Source of the DNA: Nitrospirota bacterium
GTDB lineage: Bacteria > Nitrospirota > Thermodesulfovibrionia > Thermodesulfovibrionales > SM23-35
Reading direction: 5' to 3'
Assembly: GCA_016212245.1 (NCBI GenBank)
Contig: JACRGU010000003.1
Coordinates: 1-5,985, forward strand
DNA length: 5,985 nt
In this document: positions 1 through 4,989 of the stretch, one piece after another
How positions within the stretch are numbered: position 1 is the stretch's first letter
Layout of the letters: every line of letters begins with the position of its first letter
The notes under the pieces: generated by a model
Told to the model about the DNA's origin: nothing
The model's input: the letters and a program-made list of their open reading frames with translations, nothing else
Database searches by the model: none
Program-made: the position numbers and the translations under genes

Positions 1-291
1 CACCGAATAGGTTTTATATCGCCCATAACGCAGCACTTCTGCGAATACTGCAACAGGGTGAGGTTGACGGCAGAGGGAATTTTAAGATTATGTCTGGGAC
101 AAAAATCCGAGATAGATTTGAGAGATTATATCAGGGCAGGGGTTAGCGATGAGGCGCTTCAGGAGATTATCGTAAAGGCTGTCATGAACAAACCGCAGGG
201 ACACCAATTCCCTGTTTACAGCCAGCATGAACAGGCCTCAACAGACGAAGGCATTCCTATCGAAAAGGCGATGTCAATGATAGGAGGGTAA
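1..291 (+). CDS. moaA: GTP 3',8-cyclase MoaA, C-terminal part (5' end outside window)
   Basis: The open frame enters from the left edge and leaves 96 visible residues. MoaA is a radical-SAM enzyme that, with MoaC, converts GTP to cyclic pyranopterin monophosphate, the first stage of molybdenum cofactor synthesis in the cytoplasm. The fragment carries the C-terminal [4Fe-4S] cluster motif that binds GTP: Cys14, Cys17 and Cys31 of the visible part, in the family's C-x2-C-x13-C spacing. Around it are the family phrases FCEYCNRVRLTAEG and LRLCL, then DLRDYIR and KPQGH. The protein ends in Gly-Gly, a conserved MoaA tail known to matter for activity. The N-terminal CxxxCxxC radical-SAM motif lies outside the window. 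A modC-like gene at the other end of the window fits a molybdenum-related neighbourhood, although about 4.8 kb of unrelated genes separate them. The gene appears intact to its stop. Confidence 0.95.
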   Translation, partial: HRIGFISPITQHFCEYCNRVRLTAEGILRLCLGQKSEIDLRDYIRAGVSDEALQEIIVKAVMNKPQGHQFPVYSQHEQASTDEGIPIEKAMSMIGG

Positions 292-318
292 AAAAATTAA
301 AAAAGATAGGATTAACAC

Positions 319-1365
319 ATGAAATATCTCTTTCATTGTTTCAAGATACTCCTTATTATCACCACCCTCCTTATAAATCACAGCACTGTATATGCTCAAA
401 AAGTTCAATCATCATTATTCAAGGTAAGGTCTGCCTCAGGTGGTTTCGGAGAAGGATGGACGGAGATCAACCTCGGAATTGCATATATGAAGCTTTCTGA
501 TTGGAAAACCGCTGAATTGCTGTTTCAGGAGGCACATAAAATAAATCCCGACAAGTTTAAAACCTATGTTTATTATTACCGTAATCTGGGGTATTGCTAT
601 TTCAGACAGGGAGATTTTGAAAAGGCATTGAAGACTTATCTTGAAGGACTTAAAGAGATTCCTGATGATGAATGGCTCATGGAAATGGCTGGCTGGAGCT
701 ATCAGGCACTGGGGAAAAAAGAAGAGTCTGTATCATACCTTGAAAAATCTGCATCCATTGGATTCTCAAAAATTCCAGAGAGTCCGCCCATACTCATGGA
801 GCTTCCGGTAATGGAAAAATGGAAGGTTTCACATGGAAGTAATGAAAAATACACCCATCTTGGACTTAATGGAAGATATTCTCTGGATTTTGTTATGCAG
901 GGAGCGAAAGAGACAGAATACATGGGAGATGGTTCCATGAATGAGGATTATTTTAGTTTTGGAAAACCGGTAATTGCACCTGCTGATGGTGAAATTGTGG
1001 AAGTTGTCTTAAATGTACAGGATAATATTCCCAATACAACAGTTAACTGGATATCCCCCGGGGGGAATTATATAAAGATAAAACATGATGAGGAGATATA
1101 CAGTATTCTGGAACACCTGAAACATGGCTCAATTGTGGTTGAGCCGAATCATAAAATTAAGAGAGGCGATGTGTTAGGGTTAGTCGGCAATTCAGGGAAT
1201 TCTCTTCAACCACATCTCCATTTTCATGTCTCTTATGGTGAAGAGAAGGGGTGGATAAGTCGTCCATTCAAATTTAAAAACTATATCAGATACAAAAATG
1301 GAATAGAATTTCTTGTGAAAGAAGGGATCCCTGAGAGAGGCGAAATTGTAAGACCGGCAGAATGA
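319..1365 (+). CDS. Secreted TPR + M23-family (LytM/peptidoglycan endopeptidase-fold) protein
   Basis: This 348-residue protein starts with a signal peptide (basic MKYLFHCFK, a hydrophobic stretch at about 9-20, probable cleavage after VYA at residue 26), so it should act outside the cytoplasmic membrane. Residues about 47-150 form three TPR-like helical repeats (WTEINLGIAYMKL..., YYYRNLGYCYFRQGDF..., EWLMEMAGWSYQALG...), a protein-binding scaffold. Residues about 180-310 are an M23 peptidase domain, which in this family is a zinc enzyme cutting peptidoglycan cross-bridges. Candidate zinc and catalytic residues are His180 or a nearby residue, Asp190 (YSLDF), His266 (EHL) and His299/His301 in PHLHFH. 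The usual HLHFE/Q reads HLHFH here, and the first ligand is not in the classic HxxxD spacing, so activity is probable but not certain. AGGA at 308-311 lies 7 bases before the ATG. The gene follows moaA by 27 bases without a clear terminator. Confidence 0.85.
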   Translation: MKYLFHCFKILLIITTLLINHSTVYAQKVQSSLFKVRSASGGFGEGWTEINLGIAYMKLSDWKTAELLFQEAHKINPDKFKTYVYYYRNLGYCYFRQGDFEKALKTYLEGLKEIPDDEWLMEMAGWSYQALGKKEESVSYLEKSASIGFSKIPESPPILMELPVMEKWKVSHGSNEKYTHLGLNGRYSLDFVMQGAKETEYMGDGSMNEDYFSFGKPVIAPADGEIVEVVLNVQDNIPNTTVNWISPGGNYIKIKHDEEIYSILEHLKHGSIVVEPNHKIKRGDVLGLVGNSGNSLQPHLHFHVSYGEEKGWISRPFKFKNYIRYKNGIEFLVKEGIPERGEIVRPAE

Positions 1366-1380
1366 AAGGGAGAGAGATTC

Positions 1381-1470
1381 ATGAACAATCGTGAGTCTCA
1401 TCTTTACCCGATAGAGGAAAATCGTAAGTGGGGATTTTATGCAAATACCAAAGTCCATGAAGAAAGGTGA
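1381..1470 (+). pseudogene. Short open frame resembling one WG-repeat unit (probable gene remnant)
   Basis: A 29-codon frame starts with ATG 9 bases after a GGGAG sequence (1368-1372) and ends in TGA. Its residues HLYPIEENRKWGFY match the shape of one unit of the WG (KWGF) repeat family, typically L-P-V-x-x-x-x-KWGFID-x-x-G. The match breaks after KWGF, where IDKTGK would be expected. It overlaps the first 32 bases of the next gene in another frame. The likeliest reading is a scrap of a WG-repeat gene that was cut and joined here. Alternatives are a translated leader whose stop couples to the downstream start, or chance. I see no function. Confidence 0.3.
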
Positions 1471-2482
1471 GGTTTACCGTTCGTTGGATGGGTTTGAGGT
1501 TATAGAAGTTATTTCAAGTAATGAGCTGGAGATAAGCCTGGGAGGAAAAAATATAGATGATATGCCTATCAAACCAGACATATTTGCTGCCAGGTATCAT
1601 TTAAAAGGGGATAAATTGCTTGTCGAGTATGGTTTAAAAAGGGATACAGAGATAGGCTACATTATGGGGAGAAGAAGGCACTATCTATTAACAGAAGAAG
1701 GGCTGAAGGATGAGAAAACAGGAATGGTTTACTATTCTTCGGATAAGGCTAAAGGGGCTTTAGCCGCTTTAGAAGAAAAAAAGTGGAAGGCAATAGAAGA
1801 ATTGGAAAAAACAATGATATTAGTCAAAGGGGGGTGTTATCAGATGGGAGACACCTTTGGAGATGGGTATGAAGATGAAAAACCTGTCCATGAGGTATGT
1901 ATCGCCGATTTTTATATAGGGAAATATGAGGTGACACAGACACAGTGGTTTGCGATAATGGGAGACAATCCATCAGAGTTCAACGGCTGTGATAACTGCC
2001 CTGTAGAGAATGTCAGTTGGGTTGATGTTCAGGATTTTATAAACAAACTCAATAATTCCCCCTTAACAAAGGGGGATAGGGGGTTGTATCGTTTGCCAAC
2101 AGAGGCAGAATGGGAATATGCGGCTCGGAGTGGAGGGAAGAAGGAGAAATATGCAGGTAGTAATAGTATTGGCAGTGTTGGGTGGTCTGGATGTTATGCT
2201 AAGACCCATCCGGTAGGACAAAAAAAACCTAATGGACTTGGATTATATGACATGAGTGGTAATGTATGGGAATGGGTTCAGGACTACTATGACAAGAATT
2301 ATTACAAAAACAGTCCGAGGAATAATCCGAGTGGACCTAATAGCGGATATGAACGTAAAGGTGTGGTTCGCGGAGGTTCAGGGAGTTATCCTATACACTC
2401 CTCGCGCTCTGCGAAACGTCAGTGGTATCATCACTTCACTCGCCGCAGCGATGTCGGGTTTCGGTGTGCGAGGACCCCGTGA
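1439..2482 (+). CDS. FGE-sulfatase/C-type-lectin-fold protein, candidate DGR target
   Basis: This 347-residue protein has no signal peptide. Residues 1-125 form an N-terminal region I do not recognise. Residues about 126-345 are an FGE-sulfatase (SUMF1/EgtB/PvdO) domain: MILVKGGCYQMGD, FYIGKYEVTQTQW, CPVENVSW, YRLPTEAEWEYAARSGG, GLGLYDMSGNVWEWVQDYY, VVRGGS and GFRCAR. True formylglycine-generating enzymes use two cysteines in the segment after RGGS. Here that segment holds none (SGSYPIHSSRSAKRQWY), so sulfatase activation is unlikely and a binding role fits better. The segment's make-up also fits a DGR variable region (separate entry). Residues about 206-216 (NSPLTKGDRGL) are encoded by a palindromic repeat and are extra relative to the family. 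An in-frame stop at 1412-1414 leaves ATG 1439 as the first start; GTGGGGA at 1429-1435 is a weak ribosome site, and ATG 1457 is the alternative. Confidence 0.85.
   Translation: MQIPKSMKKGEVYRSLDGFEVIEVISSNELEISLGGKNIDDMPIKPDIFAARYHLKGDKLLVEYGLKRDTEIGYIMGRRRHYLLTEEGLKDEKTGMVYYSSDKAKGALAALEEKKWKAIEELEKTMILVKGGCYQMGDTFGDGYEDEKPVHEVCIADFYIGKYEVTQTQWFAIMGDNPSEFNGCDNCPVENVSWVDVQDFINKLNNSPLTKGDRGLYRLPTEAEWEYAARSGGKKEKYAGSNSIGSVGWSGCYAKTHPVGQKKPNGLGLYDMSGNVWEWVQDYYDKNYYKNSPRNNPSGPNSGYERKGVVRGGSGSYPIHSSRSAKRQWYHHFTRRSDVGFRCARTP
2058..2083. repeat. CCCCCTTAACAAAGGGGGATAGGGGG palindromic repeat, in frame inside the FGE-like gene
   Basis: The left arm CCCCCTT (2058-2064) pairs perfectly with AAGGGGG (2069-2075) around the loop AACA, followed by ATA and a second run of five G. 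The element is read as SPLTKGDRG and sits between INKLNN and YRLPTEAEWEYAAR, where family members normally have a short loop. I know this sequence type as an interspersed repeat in several environmental bacterial lineages; copy number in this genome cannot be judged from the window, which has only this one. The reading frame is kept on both sides. Confidence 0.75.
2372..2482 (+). other. Candidate DGR variable region (VR) at the 3' end of the FGE-like gene
   Basis: DGRs rewrite the 3' end of C-type-lectin-fold genes by copying a template repeat with adenine-specific errors, so AAC/AAT codons become NNC/NNT. Here residues 315-339, between the constant RGGS and VGFRCAR, read like a diversified version of the common pattern SANRNRNNPDNRNNNVGFR: the second half is SAKRQWYHHFTRRSDVGFR. 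Arginines and the flanking framework are retained, while Asn-type positions carry Gln, Tyr, His, Phe, Thr, Arg, Ser and Asp. Most of these codons end in C or T (TAT, CAT, CAC, TTC, ACT, CGC, AGC, GAT), and TGG could come from AGG. The constant GC-rich end GTCGGGTTTCGG (2453-2464) would serve as the initiation-of-homology tract. No template repeat, reverse transcriptase or Avd gene is in the window, so any machinery must lie elsewhere. Confidence 0.5.
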
Positions 2483-2490
2483 AATAATTC

Positions 2491-2525
2491 ACCCCGTTAG
2501 AAAGGCGAAGACTTTCTAACGGGGT
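2491..2525 (+). terminator. Perfect 14-bp hairpin just after the FGE-like gene: terminator or DGR-type hairpin
   Basis: ACCCCGTTAGAAAG (2491-2504) is followed by a 7-base loop (GCGAAGA) and its exact complement CTTTCTAACGGGGT (2512-2525). It starts 9 bases after the stop codon. The T run that follows is poor (TTTACT), so intrinsic termination would be weak, although the stem itself is strong. In well-studied DGRs, such as that of Bordetella phage BPP-1, a GC-rich hairpin immediately downstream of the variable region promotes retargeting. Position and shape fit that role too. Both readings remain open. Confidence 0.55.
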
Positions 2526-2539
2526 TTACTATCTATCAG

Positions 2540-3145
2540 ATGGTTAATCCTATGAGGGGCTTTTTACTCTTACTACTTCTTGGGGCAACTGCCTCCTCGG
2601 CACAGGATATGTTGAGAACTGAACTATCACAATCGGAAGATTTGAAGAAACTAAATGCCCTCATTCCGCATAATTGGAGCATGAGGATTGAGGATAATAA
2701 ATTAATCATCACGAGTGCCGAGTTATATTGGACTTATAATGCCTCAAATATGCCATACTCCAGTAGCGAACAGGATATGGAGGCATATGTTAAGGAAATA
2801 GGACATCAAACTAAATATGAAGTCTATTTAGAATTTGAGAATCGATGGTCTGATGCAAAAATACAATCCATGAGGGTTGAAAATGATAAGATATATCAAA
2901 AGATAGATAGCCTTAAAAAAAAGTATCGTGAGTCATGGAAACCACGCAATCAAAAATTCCTTAAGGAGCTGGAAGAATTAAAACGCAAAATTCAAAGGCT
3001 TCCAGATTTCAATACCGAAAGATATAGCATATTTATGTCAGACAATATACCAGAGGTTTATCAGATATGGCATGATGATACCGTGATGAGAGATAAACCT
3101 TACAGGTTCAGAGAAATGGTAAAGGAACTGCTCTCACAAAAATAG
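2540..3145 (+). CDS. Secreted protein of unknown function with a coiled-coil middle
   Basis: This 201-residue protein begins with a signal peptide: MVNPMRGF, a run of leucines (about residues 9-14), then ATASSA with probable cleavage before QDML. The mature part holds LIPHNWSMRIEDNKLIITSAELYW (about 41-64) and EVYLEFENRWS (about 94-104). A charged helical stretch at about 105-153, rich in Lys, Glu and Leu, probably forms a coiled coil. A final segment follows (DFNTERYSIFMSD and on). The LIP-x-x-W-x-x-x-x-x-x-N-x-L-I-I pattern followed by a vowel-rich beta region is like conserved hypothetical secreted proteins I remember from Planctomycetes-type genomes, but I cannot name the family. There is no membrane anchor or lipobox. 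The start is uncertain: neither ATG 2540 nor ATG 2552 has a good ribosome site, and either gives a signal peptide. It lies 57 bases after the FGE-like gene, beyond the hairpin. Confidence 0.75.
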   Translation: MVNPMRGFLLLLLLGATASSAQDMLRTELSQSEDLKKLNALIPHNWSMRIEDNKLIITSAELYWTYNASNMPYSSSEQDMEAYVKEIGHQTKYEVYLEFENRWSDAKIQSMRVENDKIYQKIDSLKKKYRESWKPRNQKFLKELEELKRKIQRLPDFNTERYSIFMSDNIPEVYQIWHDDTVMRDKPYRFREMVKELLSQK

Positions 3146-3155
3146 AGGAAATAAC

Positions 3156-3221
3156 ATGGCACCTTTAGACCAGACCAAAATATTTAATGAGACCCTTCGC
3201 TCTGCTCAAGGCAAGGTTTAA
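3156..3221 (+). CDS. Possible 21-residue peptide or truncated gene start ending at the module boundary
   Basis: ATG is preceded by AGAGGA (3144-3149) at good spacing and begins the frame MAPLDQTKIFNETLRSAQGKV. Its stop codon (TAA 3219-3221) belongs to the duplicated module that starts at 3213. The codons for LRSAQG lie on a fragment of an interspersed repeat (3193-3211). I read it as the start of a gene whose rest was lost when the repeat and module were joined here. A genuine small peptide translated with the upstream secreted protein gene (10-base gap) cannot be excluded. No family is recognised. Confidence 0.3.
   Translation: MAPLDQTKIFNETLRSAQGKV
3193..3211. repeat. Fragment of the AGATTCTTC...TCGCT...CTCAGGG-type repeat
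   Basis: CCCTTCGCTCTGCTCAAGG matches 3997-4015, inside the left arm of the large hairpin element between the two paralog copies, at 17 of 19 positions. It sits immediately before the start of module copy 1, so a repeat of this family is next to the 5' side of copy 1 and also lies upstream of copy 2. Short and imperfect, so partly circumstantial. Confidence 0.4.
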
Positions 3222-3907
3222 ATCATTTGATTCTATAAGGAGTTCCTCTATGCGATACTGGAAAACCATTGATGGCAAATATCTTGTGGAAGCCGCCACC
3301 GTTAATCTCGTTGGTGTGTTTTATGGATATAAATTTCGTTCACCCTCAGGGGAGGAAGTTGATTACGGATACCGCTATTACTTACAGGATAATGCAGGTC
3401 AAATTGTAGAAATTTACGAGGGTCATGTTGGCGCAGACCAGGAGGTTTTCTATGTTACGACTCACATTGTCATTGGTAATGCCCTGTATAGTTGGCACTG
3501 TTATAAGACCGACGATGACCCACCAGATCCGGCAAGAGATGAGATTGTCATGGAGGGATTAGAGCCAATAGACCCTTCTGAACTCCCCTTTAATATCACG
3601 CTACAGGAGGCGCTGAAGACTTACAAAGAGGCACAATTAAAACAAATAGCAGAGATAAATGAAATAAATGAAAATAGAAAAAAGAAGGAGCTACTTCGTT
3701 CACCTGACCAGCTACCCGATCTGGAGGGTATGACTGACCTTGATGCAGTCGTTGACTGCCAACACCCTTTGGGAAACATTGTTGTCAGCATCTCTGGTAT
3801 TGAGGTCTGGAAAGAGTCAATATTGCTCAGTGGTGAGGAACGACCAGAACAGATTGAGTCAATCCTGAGGGCGAAATACAAGTCCCGGCTGAGATCTTTC
3901 ACCTCAA
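3213..3907 (+). repeat. Duplicated module, copy 1
   Basis: The direct repeat begins with AAGGTTTAAATCATTTGATT, carries a shared ribosome site and includes almost all of the first paralog gene. It matches copy 2 at a constant offset of 980 bases through the start codon; small indels occur further in. Similarity stops abruptly at TTYACCTCAA, after which the last dozen or so codons differ. The 5' boundary is sharp: upstream sequences in the two copies are unrelated except for the A/T-rich last few bases. Confidence 0.85.
3237..3242 (+). promoter_or_regulatory. Ribosome binding site AAGGAG that fixes the start of paralog 1
   Basis: AAGGAG lies 7 bases before ATG 3250. The same site and spacing are conserved in copy 2, and the identical 5' leader precedes both. 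This favours ATG 3250 over the in-frame ATG 3187, which lacks such a site and falls in non-homologous sequence. Confidence 0.85.
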
Positions 3908-3939
3908 AAGTTGACTACGATGATCTCTTAGGCAGATAA
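3250..3939 (+). CDS. Protein of unknown function, tandem paralog 1
   Basis: This 229-residue soluble protein has no signal peptide or membrane segment and matches no family I recognise. Residues 1-98 are rich in aromatic and beta-type segments (MRYWKTIDGKYLVEAAT, GYKFRSPSG, DYGYRYYLQDNAGQI, VTTHIVIGNALYSW). Residues 99-122 (IVMEGLEPIDPS then ELPFNITLQEAL) are identical in the paralog. Residues about 118-149 form a charged helix containing a small INEINEN duplication that the paralog lacks. Residues 151-168 (SPDQLPDLEGMTDLDAVV) are again identical, and the last 12 or so residues diverge. Identity with paralog 2 is roughly 70 percent by eye. Two full-length frames kept with mostly conservative changes argue that it is a real, selected protein. 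Tandem copies with variable tails are seen in immunity and antitoxin arrays, but nothing here shows that role directly. Confidence 0.8.
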   Translation: MRYWKTIDGKYLVEAATVNLVGVFYGYKFRSPSGEEVDYGYRYYLQDNAGQIVEIYEGHVGADQEVFYVTTHIVIGNALYSWHCYKTDDDPPDPARDEIVMEGLEPIDPSELPFNITLQEALKTYKEAQLKQIAEINEINENRKKKELLRSPDQLPDLEGMTDLDAVVDCQHPLGNIVVSISGIEVWKESILLSGEERPEQIESILRAKYKSRLRSFTSKVDYDDLLGR

Positions 3940-3987
3940 ACCAAAACATTAAGGTTCACTAAAAGATTGAACCAGCAGGGAGAAATT

Positions 3988-4074
3988 AGATTCTTCCCCT
4001 TCGCTATGCTCAGGGTCAGAATGACACTCTTGACTTGGATGTCATTCTGAAGGAGCGGAGCGACCGAAGAATCT
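3988..4074. repeat. Large imperfect inverted repeat (MITE-like interspersed element)
   Basis: The left part starts AGATTCTTCCCCTTCGCT and ends CAGAATGACAC; the right part starts ATGTCATTCTGAAGGAGC and ends CGAAGAATCT. The outer AGATTCTTC/GAAGAATCT and inner CAGAATGACA/TGTCATTCTG arms pair perfectly, and the middle pairs imperfectly. The centre is a short spacer (about 4030-4038). There is no gene inside. I know closely similar GATTCTTCGCT...CAGAATGACA hairpins as dispersed non-coding repeats in several bacteria; mobility is inferred from that, not seen here. Most of the 139-base gap between paralog 1 and the FGE remnant is this element. Confidence 0.75.
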
Positions 4075-4078
4075 CAAC

Positions 4079-4201
4079 ATGGAATTTGTCTTTGTAAAAG
4101 GTGGCTGTTATCAGATGGGAGATACCTTTGGAGATGGGGATGAGGATGAAAAGCCTGTTATTTGTGATTATAAAATTTCTCCTTTCAAAGTTAAGGTTTA
4201 A
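4079..4201 (+). pseudogene. Truncated 5' remnant of a second FGE-like gene, joined to module copy 2
   Basis: A 40-codon frame opens MEFVFVKGGCYQMGDTFGDG and continues DEDEKPV, the first strand of an FGE-sulfatase domain. Bases 4094-4158 match 1823-1887 of the intact FGE-like gene at about 58 of 65 positions, and most differences are silent. The expected continuation (HEVCIADFYIGKYEVTQ) is missing. Instead unrelated residues (ICDYKISPF) lead into module copy 2, whose first bases provide the TAA stop. There is no N-terminal region like that of the intact gene, so this is a dead fragment left by recombination, or at most a short leader peptide before paralog 2. Confidence 0.8.
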
Positions 4202-4869
4202 ATCATTTGATTCTATAAGGAGTTTCTCTATGCGATACTGGAAAACCATTGATGGCAAATATCTTGTGGAAGCCGCCACCGACGATCTCGTTGATGTGTT
4301 TGATGGATATAAATTTCGTTCCCCCTCAGGGAAGAAAATTGATTACGGATACCAATATTACTTACAGGATAGTGCAGGTCAAATCATAGCAATTTACAAA
4401 GGTCCTGTCGGCTCATTCTGGGATGTTTTATCTGTTACGACTTACATTGTCATTGGTAATGCCCTGCACAGTTGGTGCTGTACTAAGCAGGATGGTGAAC
4501 CAAAACCGGCAATAGATTCGATTGTCATGGAGGGATTAGAGCCAATAGACCCTTCTGAACTTCCCTTTAATATCACGCTACAGGAGGCGCTGAGGACTTA
4601 CGAAGAGGGACAAGTTAAACGACTGGGCTTCTTGCAAAAGAGAAAGAAGGAGATGCTTAGTTCACCTGACCAGCTACCCGATCTGGAGGGTATGACCGAC
4701 CTTGATGCAGTCGTTGAATGCCCAAGCCCTTACGGAAACCTCACTGTCCGCATTTCGGATATTGAGGTCTGGAAAGAGTCAATAACTTGCGGGGGCAAGG
4801 AACGACCAGGAGAGATTGAGTCTATTCTGAAAGCGAAATACGGATCCCGGCTGCGCTCTTTTACCTCAA
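4193..4869 (+). repeat. Duplicated module, copy 2
   Basis: This is the second copy of the module at 3213-3907. The first 37 bases upstream of the start codon differ from copy 1 at a single position, and the first 17 codons encode identical residues, after which differences accumulate. Its 5' end coincides with that of copy 1 to the base as far as can be judged, despite different sequences upstream. The two copies are in the same direction with about 285 bases between them. Confidence 0.85.
4217..4222 (+). promoter_or_regulatory. Ribosome binding site AAGGAG that fixes the start of paralog 2
   Basis: AAGGAG lies 7 bases before ATG 4230, identical in placement to the site of paralog 1. It supports ATG 4230 rather than the longer in-frame ATG 4101, which falls within the antisense-like frame of the FGE remnant and has no homologous counterpart. 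Confidence 0.85.
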
Positions 4870-4898
4870 TGATTCCTAACTATCTTTATGGTACATGA
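4230..4898 (+). CDS. Protein of unknown function, tandem paralog 2
   Basis: This 222-residue soluble protein is homologous to paralog 1 over nearly its whole length. Shared identical blocks are residues 1-17 (MRYWKTIDGKYLVEAAT), 98-121 (starting IVMEGLEPIDPSELPF) and 144-161 (SPDQLPDLEGMTDLDAVV). The charged helix between the last two blocks is shorter than in paralog 1. The region around residues 60-95 is the most variable (GSFWDVLSVTTY, SWCCTKQDGEPKPA against GADQEVFYVTTH, SWHCYKTDDDPPDPA), as is the tail (SMIPNYLYGT). No signal peptide, membrane span or catalytic motif is evident. The variable central stretch between conserved blocks suggests a recognition surface, which is inference only. 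Function unknown. Confidence 0.8.
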   Translation: MRYWKTIDGKYLVEAATDDLVDVFDGYKFRSPSGKKIDYGYQYYLQDSAGQIIAIYKGPVGSFWDVLSVTTYIVIGNALHSWCCTKQDGEPKPAIDSIVMEGLEPIDPSELPFNITLQEALRTYEEGQVKRLGFLQKRKKEMLSSPDQLPDLEGMTDLDAVVECPSPYGNLTVRISDIEVWKESITCGGKERPGEIESILKAKYGSRLRSFTSMIPNYLYGT

Positions 4899-4989
4899 AG
4901 GCGGTGGGAGATCTTCACGCGGATGAGGCCGAAGGACGTGTCGACGCCGAACATCCTCGCTGGTTCAGGCTTGTAGCCCCGTATTGAAG
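4899..4989. other. GC-richer unidentified patch between paralog 2 and the HD fragment
   Basis: From the stop of paralog 2 to the start of HD-domain similarity the base composition is clearly GC-richer than its surroundings (GGCGGTGGGAG, CGTGTCGACGCCGAAC). No start codon, ribosome site or complete gene is visible. One minus-strand frame reads GYKPEPARMFGVDTSFGLIR, which is too short to assign. I take it as a scrap of foreign or displaced coding DNA at a junction. Confidence 0.35.

Noticed and set aside
702..938. Minus-strand open frame inside the M23 protein gene; similar minus-strand frames at 1192-1458, 3621-3902 and 4016-4279
   Set aside because: They lie opposite well-supported coding sequence or repeats, have no recognisable motifs, and are explained as antisense shadows.
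1439..2482. Annotation as a functional formylglycine-generating enzyme
   Set aside because: The active-site cysteines are missing and no sulfatase is nearby.
2256..2519. Open frame on the + strand overlapping the end of the FGE-like gene
   Set aside because: It is an out-of-frame shadow of the conserved FGE domain and runs into the hairpin.
3187..3249. In-frame N-terminal extension of paralog 1 from ATG 3187
   Set aside because: It has no ribosome site, lies on the repeat fragment and upstream frame, and has no counterpart in paralog 2; ATG 3250 has AAGGAG and is conserved.
3953..3973. Small inverted repeat GGTTCA/TGAACC after paralog 1 as a terminator
   Set aside because: Only 6 pairs with a 9-base loop and no T run; too weak to call.
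4101..4229. In-frame N-terminal extension of paralog 2 from ATG 4101
   Set aside because: It reads the FGE remnant in the wrong frame and is not homologous to the extension of paralog 1.
4899..4985. Minus-strand reading GYKPEPARMFGVDTSFGLIR as part of a LarC/DUF111-like protein
   Set aside because: The resemblance is short and loose, and there is no start, stop or extended similarity.
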